From Mercurialis annua (taxonomy: Eukaryota; Streptophyta; Magnoliopsida; Malpighiales; Euphorbiaceae), in the NCBI RefSeq assembly GCF_937616625.2, contig NC_065577.1:8101001-8165000 (forward strand): a stretch of 64,000 nucleotides of DNA, in the 5' to 3' direction. The notes under the pieces are model-generated. The model saw nothing but the letters and a program-made list of their open reading frames with translations. It ran no database searches and had not been told where the DNA came from. Positions 24,509 through 36,452 of the stretch are shown here, in pieces; positions within the stretch are counted from its first letter, which is position 1; each line of letters begins with the position of its first letter. A program made the position numbers and the translations under genes.

Positions 24509-27209
24509 CATTCAACATACTAAATTTTTAGTTTGGAATAGGTACACCACTTTGGAGAAATGGACCACCTACGAAACCAGTGTTATGTAATGCTTGTGGA
24601 TCAAGGTATAGAAATAGAGGAAGTCTTGATAACTATGCACCTAAACATGCTCAAACCCAACCGATTGCTAAGAGACCAAGAATTAGCTCAAACAAACATT
24701 CAAACCATAACGGTAACTTAAGAGCAGAACAATCTGAGGATCTCTTTACTAATGATGGTGTCTGTTATTCTACTAACTCCGATGAATTTACGAGCGATAA
24801 ACCTAGCTCCGATCACTCTCCTGTATCGAATCCTCGCCAGAATAGTTACGAAAATGTAGAAGAAGGGAATGTCAATGAGATACAAGGTCAGTCGTGTCTA
24901 CATTATATTTTATTTGGTAAGAAATATTGATAAATTTTTTAGTTTGTGTTAAGGTACTTTTGTAAAAAAAATCATACCTCACAACAATCAAATCGAATAG
25001 ATTAATTCATTAGACTTTAGCGTAGCGTATGTGCTATATTTTGAATTCGAGTTTCAGCATTTTTTTAATACGTAGCGGAATTAATTAAGGATCGAATTAA
25101 TAAACTGAACTTTTATTAATTCCATTAATGCAATAATTGAAAATTTCAGGATAAATTACAACAACAGTATCTGAAATTTTCAAAACATGCTATGAGCGTC
25201 TAACTTTTATAAACAAGACCAAAAAATATTTTTAAAATTTATTGATATAGTTTAACATTTTAATTTCATATATATATGGGTATCATTGCGCATACAATTA
25301 TTATTTTTTATTAAAATGGTGTATACATTAAAATAAAATAAAAAGAATTATTCTTTATCCTTTAGCACGCCAGTGATAAAAAACGGTTGAAATACTTAGT
25401 TGAGATATTTAAAAAAAATGGAAACATTAATTCATACACCAAAATAGAAAATTAAAAAAAAACTGAGACACCGCTAATATAATTTTTTTCTTTTTATAAT
25501 ATTATTTGTTTCTCGGGTTCAATAAAATCTAAAAACAATCTTATTTCTCTTGTTTCTGTATCTTTTATTCACATACGTAGGATTATTGATAAAAATAATT
25601 TTTTTATCTTTTATTTCATCGAAATAAATAGATTCGGATCAATCCATCATATACGCGACATGACCCCCGAGCAACACTTCCCTTATCAAATCGAAACGAA
25701 CGTCTTTATAATCACCAAATTGTGTATGACTAAGAATTTTATTTATTAAGTTTAAATGAATCGTATCCTCAATTAAAACAGAAAAAAATTGCTTATTACA
25801 TATCAAAAGATTCTGATATTTGTGCAGATGAAGTCCAAGGAAACTTATGGAAGTCATCAAGAAAGAGATCATTAGTGGCATATCGCAGGCTTACACCAAT
25901 TGAGAGACTCCAAAGAGATCTTTATAGAATTTTAAAGAACCATTCAATCTTGTCTGAAACTGAAGAAGATTTGCTTATCTACAATGCCAACAATCCCCAA
26001 ATATGTTGCAATGAAATAGGCCTTGGAAGCATTCTTCTTCATCAAAATGCTATGCCATTTAAAGACTCAAAAGCTAATGTGAGTAGCATCTTTTCTTATT
26101 TATTTGTTTATGACCTAGTGATCCAAAAACAAAAAAATTAGCTTACTAACCAAAATTTCTAAATCTATCGAGTTTAATCTAACTTGGAAGATTTCGTTTT
26201 AATTATTTAAGAATGGCGAAACGAATTTATATACCCATAACTTTAGTTCATTTGTTAAATTTATCATAATTTTTATATGTTACCAGTTTGGTCCATCATT
26301 TTTTCAATCTTTGCCGAATATACAATGACTCGGTTGGTATTACTGGCATGACACATTGGTATAAGTTGATTTGTATAAAATTTAGGATACTTGGCGTATA
26401 TAATGTCGCGCTACGTCAGATTCAAACAAGTTGTGGATATATTTAGTATAAATTGAAAAGTGATAGACTAAGCTGATTAGATTTAAAGATTATGATATAT
26501 TTAGCAAAGAAGTTGTCGATATATTTGGCAAAAATATAAAAAGTGATAGACCAAATTGAATAGTTTAAAGATTATGATATATTTTATAAAGAAGTTAAAG
26601 TTGTGGGTGGATAAATTTATTTATTTTAAGTATAGAAAATTTCAAAACTAAACTATATCTCTTTTTAAGTATGGATTTGTATTTTTTTGTGATGAAGCTA
26701 CCCAATTTTAACAAAACTAAAAGGAAAATTCTTACTTAGACCTGGTCCATGAATTTTCCATGCACCTATCCAATAAGGTGTTAGAAAATCAAACACAATT
26801 TTCTCTCTCTTCTCATTATTTTCTCTTTTTTCTCATCTATGTAAGAACTTCCCTCTAGAAACACATTTTTTAATGAATAAAAGTGTATGGATTTAATTTC
26901 AAAAACAGTACAAGTGAAGGAATCCAAACATCTATTCTGCCTTTGGCTCTTTTAAACGCAAGGTGTCTATATAGTACTTATAATTAGATTGGAAATTTAC
27001 AGTAACATACTTTAGATTATAGAATTCACATTAAATATTATTAATTCGTGTTTCTTTTTCATCTACTTTTATTTTTTTAATATGATATAGTAGCATTTTC
27101 ACCAATATGCAGAAATGAACCGGATGAAGACAACTCAATATCAGCCCTAGAGATCAAAGAAGAGTTGTCATCAAAACCAGATTGGAATTCCTCTCATGTT
27201 AATGCGTGA
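19855..27209 (+). CDS. GATA26/27-type zinc-finger transcription factor
   Basis: Exons 19855-19894, 24542-24886, 25828-26078 and a last exon 27091-27209. Exon 1 encodes [13 protein letters not shown] and exon 2 continues [20 protein letters not shown], so the class-IV-like zinc finger C7-x2-C10-x18-C29-x2-C32 is split by intron 1 (4647 bp, GT-AG). Exon 3 carries [19 protein letters not shown] and [10 protein letters not shown], the conserved C-terminal region of GATA26/27 proteins. The N-terminal position of the finger is typical of that subgroup. The protein should bind GATA sites in the nucleus. The third junction is uncertain: the strong donor AAT|GTGAGT at 26079 leads to an immediate stop, whereas a donor four bases later (A|GTAGCA) gives [20 protein letters not shown] and so on to TGA at 27209, about 252 residues. 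Intron 1 is loaded with transposons. Confidence 0.88.
19928..19965 (-). mobile_element. Helitron 3' terminus in GATA intron 1
   Basis: On the minus strand a GC hairpin, CCCGCG-CAATTA-CGCGGG, is followed seven bases later by CTAG and then T. This is the Helitron end rule: hairpin, then CTRR, inserted before T. It lies 33 bp after the exon-1 donor. The 5' end (TC) was not located; the element may extend up to about 22 kb. Confidence 0.55.
22295..22326. repeat. (TA)n microsatellite
   Basis: An uninterrupted TA run of about 32 bp within GATA intron 1. Confidence 0.95.
22621..23202. mobile_element. hAT-type MITE with 8-bp target duplication
   Basis: Ends TAGGGCTGGTAATTCGTG and its diverged inverted copy AAATTGCTAACCCTA enclose text with repeated ACACG/CGTGT motifs (AACGGGTTAACACGTG, TCGTGTCGTGTC). 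GTATTAGG flanks it on both sides (22613-22620 and 23203-23210), an exact 8-bp duplication as made by hAT transposases. 582 bp, non-coding, inside GATA intron 1. Confidence 0.85.
23460..23690. repeat. Single arm of a palindromic TIR element
   Basis: ATACCAAATCTTTGCGAGTTTAG, then CACGTCACTGCCAACTCAAC and ATCTAACTAAACCACATGATAATA, parallel the left half of the 31312-31676 element. No matching right arm is seen, so this is a solo arm or a broken copy. Confidence 0.5.
24461..24506. repeat. (AT)n microsatellite beside GATA exon 2
   Basis: About 46 bp of AT dinucleotides ending 36 bp before the exon-2 acceptor. Length variation here could affect splicing of the zinc-finger exon (inference). Confidence 0.95.
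26723..26854 (+). mobile_element. MITE of the CTTACCTAGACCTG family, copy 2, internally deleted
   Basis: GGAAAATTCTTACTTAGACC at the left and ATGTAAGAACTTCCC at the right match the ends of copies 1 and 3; the inner right arm is missing. It lies in GATA intron 3. Confidence 0.7.
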
Positions 27210-27423
27210 ATAGTTTGTTTATGACTTTATGGAACCAAATGCTCTCTGCATAATTGATGAATCAATTCATTTAAGTAGTGGTTAATTAAAAACAGTTATG
27301 AGCTTTTGCCTTGTTTTATACTCGTAAAATTTGGCAATTTAGAACATCAACAATCATTTTTTGCAGGATAATTGATTATGGGAGATCATTTTTCAGAAAT
27401 CGTGAAATGGTGAAAAAACTTTA

Positions 27424-28182
27424 GGGGCCGTTTGGTTCAAGGTTGGGAATGAGAATCGAAATGGGAATCGGAATGAGAAGGAATGGAAATGGGAATGGTT
27501 GTTTTCAATTTTTGTTTGGTTCAAAATTAGTGTAGGAATGGGAATGGATAAAGTTTAATAAATTTTTTTTTTATTATTTATTAAAAAAAATTTATTTTTT
27601 TTAAATATTTTTTTATATAAAAAAATAAAATTATTTTAAAAAAATTTACAAAAAATTAAAAAAATTATTTTAAAAAAATTAAAAAAATATTTTCGAAAAA
27701 ATTAAAAAAATTATTTTCGAAAAAATTAAAAAAAATTAAAAATTATTTTTTTAAAAAAAATAAAAATTATTTAAAAAATTTTAAAAAAACATTAAAATAA
27801 TTTTGTTTTATAATTTTAAGTATATTTTTTAAAATAAATATTTAAAAATAGTTTTTCTAATAATTATATATTTATTATTTATTATTAAAATATTTTGTAA
27901 AATTTTGATTCTCATTCTCAAAAGTCCATTCCCATGGGGTAAGGGGGAATGGGTGATTCTCATTGAGAGGATAATCACATTCCCATTCTCTAGTACAATT
28001 TGACAAAACAAACATAACCAATGAGAATCATTCCCATATCCATTCTCATTTCCCCGTTCAGTGAACCGGAACATAGTGCATAGGTATTCTTCAATACAGC
28101 GGCGACGTGATATATTACGATCACGTACAGAAGCCCTTCGGCTCGGCAATATGAATTTTTTTATGGCGAACCAAACGGCCCC
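27424..28182. mobile_element. PIF/Harbinger (Tourist-like) MITE
   Basis: Ends GGGGCCGTTTGGTTC and GAACCAAACGGCCCC are exact inverted repeats, and TTA lies on both sides, the Harbinger target duplication. Inner sub-terminal repeats of GGGAATG/GAGAATC type are inverted between 27445-27500 and 27900-28060. Bases 28080-28150 are GC-richer and unrelated to the arms. The 759-bp element has no transposase frame. Confidence 0.85.
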
Positions 28183-28810
28183 TTAAAGAATAACATTTTG
28201 ATTACTGAACGTATCAAATGTTGACTCAGAGTAGTTTTTAAATGATTTACGGCCATTTTTTTGCCTTGCTTGTCACAGGTTTATATTTTCCCTCCTCCCT
28301 CCTCCAAACCAGCCATTCGCGCACAAGACACATCACATTATTTTGTCATGCCATCATTTCCTAACTCCCAAAATTAAATCACACCCTTTTACTATTCATG
28401 GCCTAGCCACCATTGCCACCCTATTAAGAGCCAACTCATCTATAACAAGAGCTCACTCACAGCTTTCATACCCTTGCACTCTTTTCTCTTTCTGCAATTT
28501 GCAGGTGACATGGAAAAACTCTCATTTTACTAATACAAAATTTCACTTCTTTTGATTTTGCCTCTATTTCCACCATCTTCAATCTGAAACTTTGAACCCG
28601 GATTTAGGACATTTGCTAAAGTTAAAATCTTTATCAGAACCATCAAATTCATGTACTTTTTTTTTGGATAGTTGGAAGGGGGAGTGTTTGTGGGAGAATT
28701 TAAACTCACGGCATGACAGTTTGCTGCCCTGTACTTATACCATTTAAGTTATTGGTATGAACCCATAAATTTTTTACAAGTGATTTTTGTATCAAGAATA
28801 TAGTTTCTCG

Positions 28811-29102
28811 TGGGTATTAAACTTGTGAGGGTACTAAACTATATGAAAGTTTCAAAATGGGTACTGAACTATTTTTTGTTACAAAATGGGTACTGAACTA
28901 TACAAAAGTTACAAAATGGGCACTCTCAGCCACGTGTTCTCCACTGATTGGACGAAAGAAGAAGCCACGTCAGCAAAAAGTGGCTGAGAGTACCATTTTT
29001 TAACGTTTTGCATAGTTCAGTACCCATTTTGTAACAAAAAAAAGTTCAGTACCCATTTTAAAACTTTAACATAGTTCGGTACCCTCCTAAGTTTAATACC
29101 CA
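28811..29102. mobile_element. Palindromic TIR element with 8-9 bp target duplication
   Basis: Ends TGGGTATTAAACTT and AAGTTTAATACCCA; arms repeat AAATGGGTACTGAACTAT two to three times. Flanks carry GTTTCTCG at 28803-28810 and 29103-29110 (9 bp if the preceding A is counted). Long TIR plus 8-9 bp duplication suggests a Mutator-like non-autonomous element. Confidence 0.8.
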
Positions 29103-29450
29103 GTTTCTCGTCTTATTCTTGAAAATCTTAGCTTAAACGGCATTATCCAACGATTAACATTTTCCACTCAAAGTCTTAAAAAATGATTTTTCTGGTTCAT
29201 TACCCGACGTCTATAACATCAAGGCGTTAAAACTTGTTGTAGAATTTACGCTTTTTTCTCAACTTTTGTTTATCTTAAAAGCTTATATATCAATTTGCAA
29301 GTTTTACGGACTACAATTGACCATAATGAAACCTATGGGGTCTAGGAACCTTTTTTAAATTTTGTTGACCATCAAAAATGACTTTAACCCTACTTTTCTT
29401 GACAATCAAGTTTAAATCCGAATTTAATAAAAAAAATAAGAGGTTTCAAC

Positions 29451-30367
29451 CAGTGTTTTAAAAATCGGACCGGACCGGCCGGTCGAACCGATCCAACCGG
29501 AAACCGGCCAGTTATCCGGTCCAACAACCCCCTATAAACTGGAAATTCGGTCTAACCGGATTGAACCGGATTAAACCGGAGAAACCGGCAGAACCGGTGA
29601 ATCGGAGTGGACCTATAGAACCGTCCGGTTTGGCCATCCATACATATATACATTTTTTTTTAAAAGAAAATTAGACAATTTTACATTGAATTTTTTAATA
29701 CTGGCCAATTTTGATTTTAAATTTTTTTATATTGAACATAAAAATAGCTGAGAGAGACGTACAAAACACAAATTAAAATAAAAAGAAATAAAATAATTGA
29801 AATAATCCGTGATAACTTCATTGAACCCAAAATAAAATAAAAACTTCATTGAACCCAATAGTTTATATTTCTTTTACATGACTTTTTAAGTTTGGATTTG
29901 ATTTATTAAATATATAAAGATGATGAAGAAGAAGGTATCAATTGACAAGAAGAAGAAAGAAATGTAAAAATAGTGTATCGGCTGCTAAGCCTGCTATTGC
30001 AGAGAAAATGAGAGTAAACAAAAGTTGAATTAGGTTTGGAACATATATAATAAATTATTAATGGTTATGATTTGATGTAGTTTTAATCCAATGGATATAA
30101 TTAAACCCTAGTTTTAAAAGGAATGGCTGTACCTTTTTTTTTTGGAAAATGCATCCACTTTTGAATCATATTTTCTTTCCCTTTTTAATTAGTTATTCAT
30201 CTACAATTTTTTTTGATTTTATTTTTAATATATATTTTTATGTTTCTGAAAAGATTATGCATGTTTATATGAAACCGGTTAGACCGGCGGTTGAACCGGT
30301 CGGACTGGTCGGACCGTAATCCGTCAACTTTACTGGTTCTGTCAACGGTCCGATTTTTAAAACACTG
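29451..30367. mobile_element. hAT-type element, 917 bp
   Basis: Ends CAGTGTTTTAAAAATCGG and CCGATTTTTAAAACACTG, flanked by GTTTCAAC at 29443-29450 and 30368-30375, an exact 8-bp duplication. Sub-terminal zones are dense in CCGGTT/AACCGG motifs, plausible transposase-binding sites. No transposase is encoded. Confidence 0.88.
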
Positions 30368-30394
30368 GTTTCAACTAATCCTAATACGTAAAGA

Positions 30395-31110
30395 CTTATC
30401 ACTCTACACACTTTCAACCCTAGAAGACTCTAGTAAATCCTAACCCTAATCCACCCCTATAAATACCACTGTTAGACATCCTAGTTAAAGGTCATACCAG
30501 AGATAGAAAATCAAACCCTAAAAAAATCGATCCCCCCTAGTTTGGCCGAATACTACACACACAAAACACACAAATATCATTTGATTCTAGACTAAAAAAG
30601 AACCGAATACGCTTCAAGTCCATTCGAAGCTGGATACCGCATCCACTTCGCCAATAAACGAGTCTCCAATAAACGAGTCAAGGACCAAGAATGATAATTT
30701 TGAGGACCCTCTGTATTCCTGTATCACTTTTAATGTCATTCAATTCATATTTGCTTAATATTTATGAGCTTGTATGATCTTTTTTTGTCAGAATTGCTAT
30801 AAAACTGCCATTGTAGTTAAGTTTGATGTTTTTGCTATAATTACCATGAAAATCGATTAAGAAGCATGTTAATAGCTAGATTAATATATTTTTCATGTTC
30901 AATTCTATAAATCCAGTCAATTAAAATGCTTAGAATGCATGTTTATGTTATTTTTGAGCTTATTTGCCATTAACCTGCTGTAAATTGCTATAATTTGATG
31001 TTTTAAATCACCTCTAAACACTCTTTCATATTTGTATCCCTTGTTTCGTTTTATGAGTTTTTTTTATCTATTTTGGCATGAAAAATGGAGCTGAAACGAC
31101 GAAAAAAATG
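30395..31110 (+). repeat. LTR-like dispersed repeat, plus orientation
   Basis: Contains TATAAATACCACTGTTAG (near 30458), a leader with AACCCTA motifs, then CATTCGAAGCTGGATACCGC, ATCCACTTCGCCAATAAACG and TTTTGAGGACCCTCTGTATT. The island is shared with the minus-strand repeat at 9205-11105. It looks like a retroelement promoter/leader without coding sequence. Confidence 0.45.
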
Positions 31111-31311
31111 CATGAGCCCTCCTCATATTCTTTTCAACAAAATTTACCTTAGAAAATTTTATAAGTTATATATACAGGATTTGTAATTGTACTTCTATCT
31201 TATAATGTTTTCTCTTATTAATATGCCTATCTTTTGAAAAAAAGATTATTTCTTTTATAATAATATCCTATTTTATAATTTAAAAAGTTAAAATATATAG
31301 TATATTATTTA

Positions 31312-31676
31312 GGCTTAATCACAAAAAATTACCAAATATTTACGAGTTTTGTCAATTATATCTGAACTTTTAAAAATTGATCTATTAGTCTGTTTTAACA
31401 TATTTGATTTCTGTTATAGCTATTTTTTGAGTTGAACTGAATTTTTTTTATATGTCGACTACGTCACTGTCAATTCAACGATTGAGTGACATGGTAATAC
31501 TCCTCATCTAACTAATCCACATAATAACCAAATATTTTGGTGAAAAATTAGTTTGATTTAAAAAATGCTATAAAAGGTATTAAATATGCTGAGTCGGGCT
31601 AAGTGTGTCGATTTTGAAGGTATGGATATAACCGGCAAAACTCGTTAAAACTTGGTAGATTTTGTTGATTAAGCAT
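31312..31676. mobile_element. Palindromic TIR element of the GGCTTAATCA group
   Basis: GGCTTAATCACAAAAAATTACC at the left and GGTAGATTTTGTTGATTAAGC at the right; arms share TTTACGAGTTTTG. No coding frame. The end sequence matches the element at 55685. Confidence 0.55.
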
Positions 31677-32190
31677 GTTATTTATAGTATAAAATGTTAA
31701 TTTTTTAATTATGTTGTGCCCAGTCTCAAATTAGGGTCTGGTTTCGTCACTGGCCGCCGTCCTAGATTGTCACGCCGCCGGCCCATTCTGCCCGCGCCAG
31801 CAGTACACAGTGCCACCGCCGACACTCTGTGTGGCGGCACCGCCTGTTTTTCCCCTTTTCCAGAACCGATTTCCAGATCTTTCAAATTCGGACGTTTTTG
31901 ATAATTTATACCAAGTTGAGGGGGTAAAGTGATCCTTTGTTCAATAAAATCCTGGCTTCACGTCCTAGTTGGCGCGTAAATTCCCCGTCTAACTTCCCCT
32001 CTCTCTCTTTCTCTTTCTCTCTCTAACCGACAGATACTGATTTATGCTTCCTTAACACTCTCCCCACACCCACCACCTCAACCTGACTACCCCACCAACA
32101 CCTCCACCTGACTACCCCACCACCACCGGCCACCATTACCACCATCTCACATCCGCCACTAACCTCCTCCCCTCTCTCTGTCTCCGCCTC
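31677..32190 (+). promoter_or_regulatory. Promoter/5' leader region of the TMEM87-like gene
   Basis: No other gene is seen. A long CT-rich tract at about 31995-32026 (pyrimidine patch) precedes the ATG by about 170 bp and is typical of plant core promoters lacking a clear TATA box. A GC-rich segment lies at 31740-31870. Confidence 0.45.
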
Positions 32191-35100
32191 ATGGATTTCA
32201 CATCCCGAGGCAGATCTTACAACACTCTTCTTCTTCTCCCCCTTCGAATTTTCACATTCTTAACAATTTTCAACCTCGCAAACGCTTCAATTCATATTTA
32301 TAACAAGGAAGTGTTTAACGAAGTCGGAAATGCTTATCTTTTATCAGGCGGTAGCGAAGGCATTGTCGCTTCTCAATTCAGTACGGGACGCTCTTTTATC
32401 AGGTATTATTCGCGTATTACTACTTGCGAACTTAACTTATTCTTAATTTAATTGAATTCTGATATTTAATTGCTTATGAAATCTGCTGTTTGTTTTATTT
32501 GTTTGTAAGTAAATGTATTTTAGGTTTTAGAAGAATTAAGTTTGGGTGTGGATTTAAATTAGGATTGATAAATGAGATCTGAGCCTGCAAGAGCTTGGAT
32601 TGGACTTGTAAATTAAAAAATTATTATGTGTTAATCAAGTTTTTTAATCGAAATGAATTGAATTGTTGCTAAACCTGGTCAATTTTTTTTTATTTTTTTC
32701 TTTGTGTGTGAATTAAATTGACCTTTAATAGCTGTAAGTTATGTCATTGTTTAATTGAGTCATTGAATTTCTTGCAAAATCATGTGACTTGGTTATGCTT
32801 GATTTTATTTATTTCAGAATGCCTTTTTCTTTTCTAAACACAAAAATTAACAAAATTGAATAATTGGCAAAGCATGATCTTTACGAATGAAGGAATTGTC
32901 TAGATGAAACTGATGAAACATAAGAATTGAATAAAATTCTTTCAATTTCTATGAATTCCCTGGCTTAAATCATTTGCTAGAAGATAGCTTGTCCACCAAA
33001 ATGTAAATTCATGCGAAGTAGTAAAAGTTGCTGGTATGCTCTGAGATAGAGTTTGATAATAACAGTACATAGTTTGATGCAATTATTCATCCCTGAATCT
33101 AATAGATGTTGTTTACCTTATCGGGCATCATATTTTGGCATGAACTTATGATCTTATTCTCGTCCATTTTCCTGCATGTTCCCTTCCCCTTGTTGATTTT
33201 GTACATTCCGATTAATAAAAGATTATTGATATTATTTATGCATTTTGAGCAGATTTAAAGATATCACTTTTTGGAGGACTAAGGAAGCAGCTGATGAGCA
33301 TTCCAGTATGGAACATAGTACGGGGCTGATACAGGTTGTGATGTTTGAGGCAGCTGACCGGAATAATATTGGTGGTTCGGCTTATGGTGGACAAAGATCA
33401 ATTTGTTGCACTCCTGATCTTGCTAAAATAGAAGGTTGCAAACAAGGTGAAGTCATTAGGATACCTTCAGCAACACATGTGAATTGGCCTATGGTTTTGA
33501 ATGTACAATTCAGTGCTAACTCCTTAACAACAGAGATAAGGAATGAAGTGGTTAACATTACAGAGACTGGAATGTATAACTTGTTCTTTATCACTTGTGA
33601 TCCAAAACTTAAGGGATTGGTAATGAGTGGGAAGACAGTTTGGAAGAATCCTGATGGTTATTTGCCTGGTAGGATGGCCCCTTTAATGAAGTTTTATGTG
33701 TTTATGTCTCTTGTATATCTTTTGCTTAGTGTCATTTGGTCAACTCAGTATATGAGGTTTTGGAAGGATATATTGCAACTTCAACATTGCATTACAGCTG
33801 TTATTGCTTTAGGATTATTTGAGATGATTCTTTGGTATTCTGAGTATGCAAATTTTAACAGCTTGGGAACAAGGCCAGTTGCAATTACAACTTGGGTAGT
33901 GACAGTTGGAGCTATTAGGAAAACACTTGCCCGTCTTCTCATACTTTCAGTTTCAATGGGCTATGGTGTTGTGAGACCCACTCTTGGTGGTCTTACATCA
34001 AAGGTGCTTCTTCTTGGGTTTACATATTTTTTGGCATCTGAATTACTTGATATTACAGAGTATGTGGGAAACATTGATGACATAGCCGGAAGAGCGAGAC
34101 TGTTTCTCGTCCTTCCTGATGCATTCCTGGATGCATTTTTGATATTGTGGATATTTACATCTCTTTCGAGAACATTGGAGCAGTTACAGGTATTCATTTG
34201 CCATTTTCTACATGTGTCTATTTGCTATTATCACTGTTTGTTATTTTTGTTTCCAATCATGTTTAATGCCAACTGTTTGCACTAAATTACTGATTGGGCA
34301 GGCAAAACGAAGTTCTGTGAAGTTGGATATTTACAGGAAGTTCTCAAATGCACTAGCTGCAGCAGTGATAGCTTCTGTTGCTTGGATAGCTTATGAGGTA
34401 TGACACCTAGCAAAGAGCACATAGCTTTCTTTGAAAGTTCATTTTATGTACTTATATTATCTGCCTCCTTTACTATTGAGGAATTATACATCATGAAAAA
34501 TTTCAAACGAAACCACAGCATCATATATATGGCATACTTTTTCTATTTTTTTTCCTTTTGTATTGGACATATAGTGTACTTTTACTGGGAGAGAAGCACT
34601 TAAATCTTCTAAAATTGAATCTGCCAAAATTGAATATCTAAATCTATTACAGCTATGTAAATACTGACTAAGCATATATCTCATAGGCGTGCTAATTATG
34701 CACACTACTAGCATTTGTCAGTGATACAAGAAGCTATATTCCCTAACCAGACTTGATTAGACATTGAGATCCTCTATCTCAAGTATGGTGCTGCTGCATT
34801 AGGTGCGAACGTTAAAGATGGTCAAAAACCTATGATAATCTGTATCACCTCTTTTTTCATTATAAGCTTCTTTTTTCTCTTTGACATCATCAGTTATCAT
34901 TGCTTTATGGGTGGAAACCTTCGTCCCCCAAAACAGTGTTGTTTTCTTGCAAGAAATGCATTAAATTGCTCCATTGGTCTTTTTGATATTCATTGCTCAC
35001 TTTCTAAGAATCTGGTTACCACTTCACAGGTTTACTTCAAAGCAACTGATCCATTCAATGAGCGGTGGCAAAGTGCTTGGATCATTACAGCATTCTGGGA

Positions 35101-35951
35101 CATTCTTGCATATGCCTTGCTTTGTGTTATTTGCTATCTTTGGGCTCCTTCTCAAAGCTCACAACGGTATAGTGAATCCAAAATGTTCTTCAATTTGATC
35201 AATTTTCATTGCACAAATTTTGGACACATGCTGCATTTATTATTTGTAAATTTTCTTGAAATGAAATTGCCAAATGACTGTTTTAATCAAATAAGTAATA
35301 ATAAAAGATTGCTTTATTTTGTACTTCTAAATTTTTGTTTTGTTCTTCTTAGAATGAAAAGGTATCAAGATGAAATTTTCATGGAAATGTTTTGTGGCAT
35401 TTTGGCTATGTTTGGTTTAATGAGTTGAATTGATAAGGAACAGATTAAGATCCTTATTGAATAGAAAATAAATAAATAACATAGCAATTCATATTCCATA
35501 ATTTGGTTCATTTGTTGAAATATCAATTATGTGACAAGAATTTATATTAATTTTAATATTTGTATATTGAATTACATTATATTATAAATTTCCTTTTAAA
35601 TGTATAAATTTGGATCCGGAATCTAGGATTGAGGACGAGGTCCTTGATCTGAGTATTGGGTCGGGGTAAGGGATCCAGGGTTTGGGGCTGATGGTTGGGG
35701 GTTCGAGGTCCAGGATTAGGGGTCACGGTAATATGCATTTGGTACAATTGAAATTTGAATGCTGACACGTACTTTCATTATGTAGGTATGCCTACTCAGA
35801 AGAATTAGGAGAAGAATATGATGAAGAAGAAGCTCAATCACTAACAAGGGGAAAGCCCGAGGGTGATATCAGTTTGGTCGAAAAGAATGCAACGAGCACT
35901 GGTGTGTATGATCAAGAAGATGAAACCGAAGCAGAAGATAAAAGACGGTGA
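32191..35951 (+). CDS. Lung seven-transmembrane receptor (TMEM87-type) family protein
   Basis: Five coding exons, 32191-32402, 33253-34189, 34302-34397, 35030-35166 and 35786-35951, join in phase into 515 residues. An N-terminal hydrophobic segment (about residues 13-32) is followed by a luminal region beginning SIHIYNKEVFNEVGNAYLLS with GGSEGIVAS, conserved in plant members of the family. From about residue 195 there are seven hydrophobic helices, including YVFMSLVYLLLSVIW, ITAVIALGLFEMILWYSEY, RTLARLLILSVSMGYGVVRP and ITAFWDILAYALLCVICYLW. The C-terminal tail is acidic. This is the Lung_7-TM_R architecture. In animals TMEM87 proteins act in the Golgi and endosomal membranes; plant relatives have been proposed as candidate G-protein-coupled receptors, without firm proof. 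Length and exon phases look intact. Confidence 0.92.
35612..35725 (+). repeat. G-rich degenerate minisatellite in intron 4 of the TMEM87-like gene
   Basis: Imperfect repeats around GGTCCAGG, GGGTTTGGGG and GGTTGGGGG on the plus strand. It ends 60 bp before the last exon and could form quadruplexes in the pre-mRNA (inference). Confidence 0.5.
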
Positions 35952-36452
35952 CTTTTGGCAAAACATATTCCGAATCTCAACCTCATATACCTGTCAATCT
36001 GAGCTCAAAGAGGTAATTACCCCTTCTCTCGGCCTGTTGTCTGTTGAGGTTCAAAATTTTGACTAAATCTGATCTACAATTACACTGCCGATTTGTTTTA
36101 TTGCTCCTGTAACACCTAGTTTGTATCAATGTATTATATCAATTAAGAATGGCTTGCATAAAGTTGTGTTTACATTTTTTTTCTTTCAATAGGAGTATAG
36201 TAGATACTGTATTTCTTTATTTGAAAACCCAATTTGAGTTGTGCTATTTAATCCAATGATTATGTTATATTATATGTAACTTTGGATACAAGTATAATAG
36301 TTAATAAAATCATTTAACACTTGTAATTAAATCTCAAAATGTGTATTTTTGATTACATCATTTTTTCATTAAAGTATTTAAAAATTTAACTCTTATTTTA
36401 TTTCCTCCAAATTGATAGTTTGATGGTTTTTTTCTTTATAGTCGTGTTTGCA

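Noticed and set aside
31716..31901. 61-codon GC-rich frame upstream of the TMEM87-like gene
   Set aside because: Short, arginine/proline biased by base composition, with no homologue that I recognise.
34832..35428. 198-codon plus-strand frame spanning exon 4 of the TMEM87-like gene
   Set aside because: It overlaps the real exon 4 (35030-35166) and otherwise consists of intron sequence read through; its N- and C-terminal parts are intronic.
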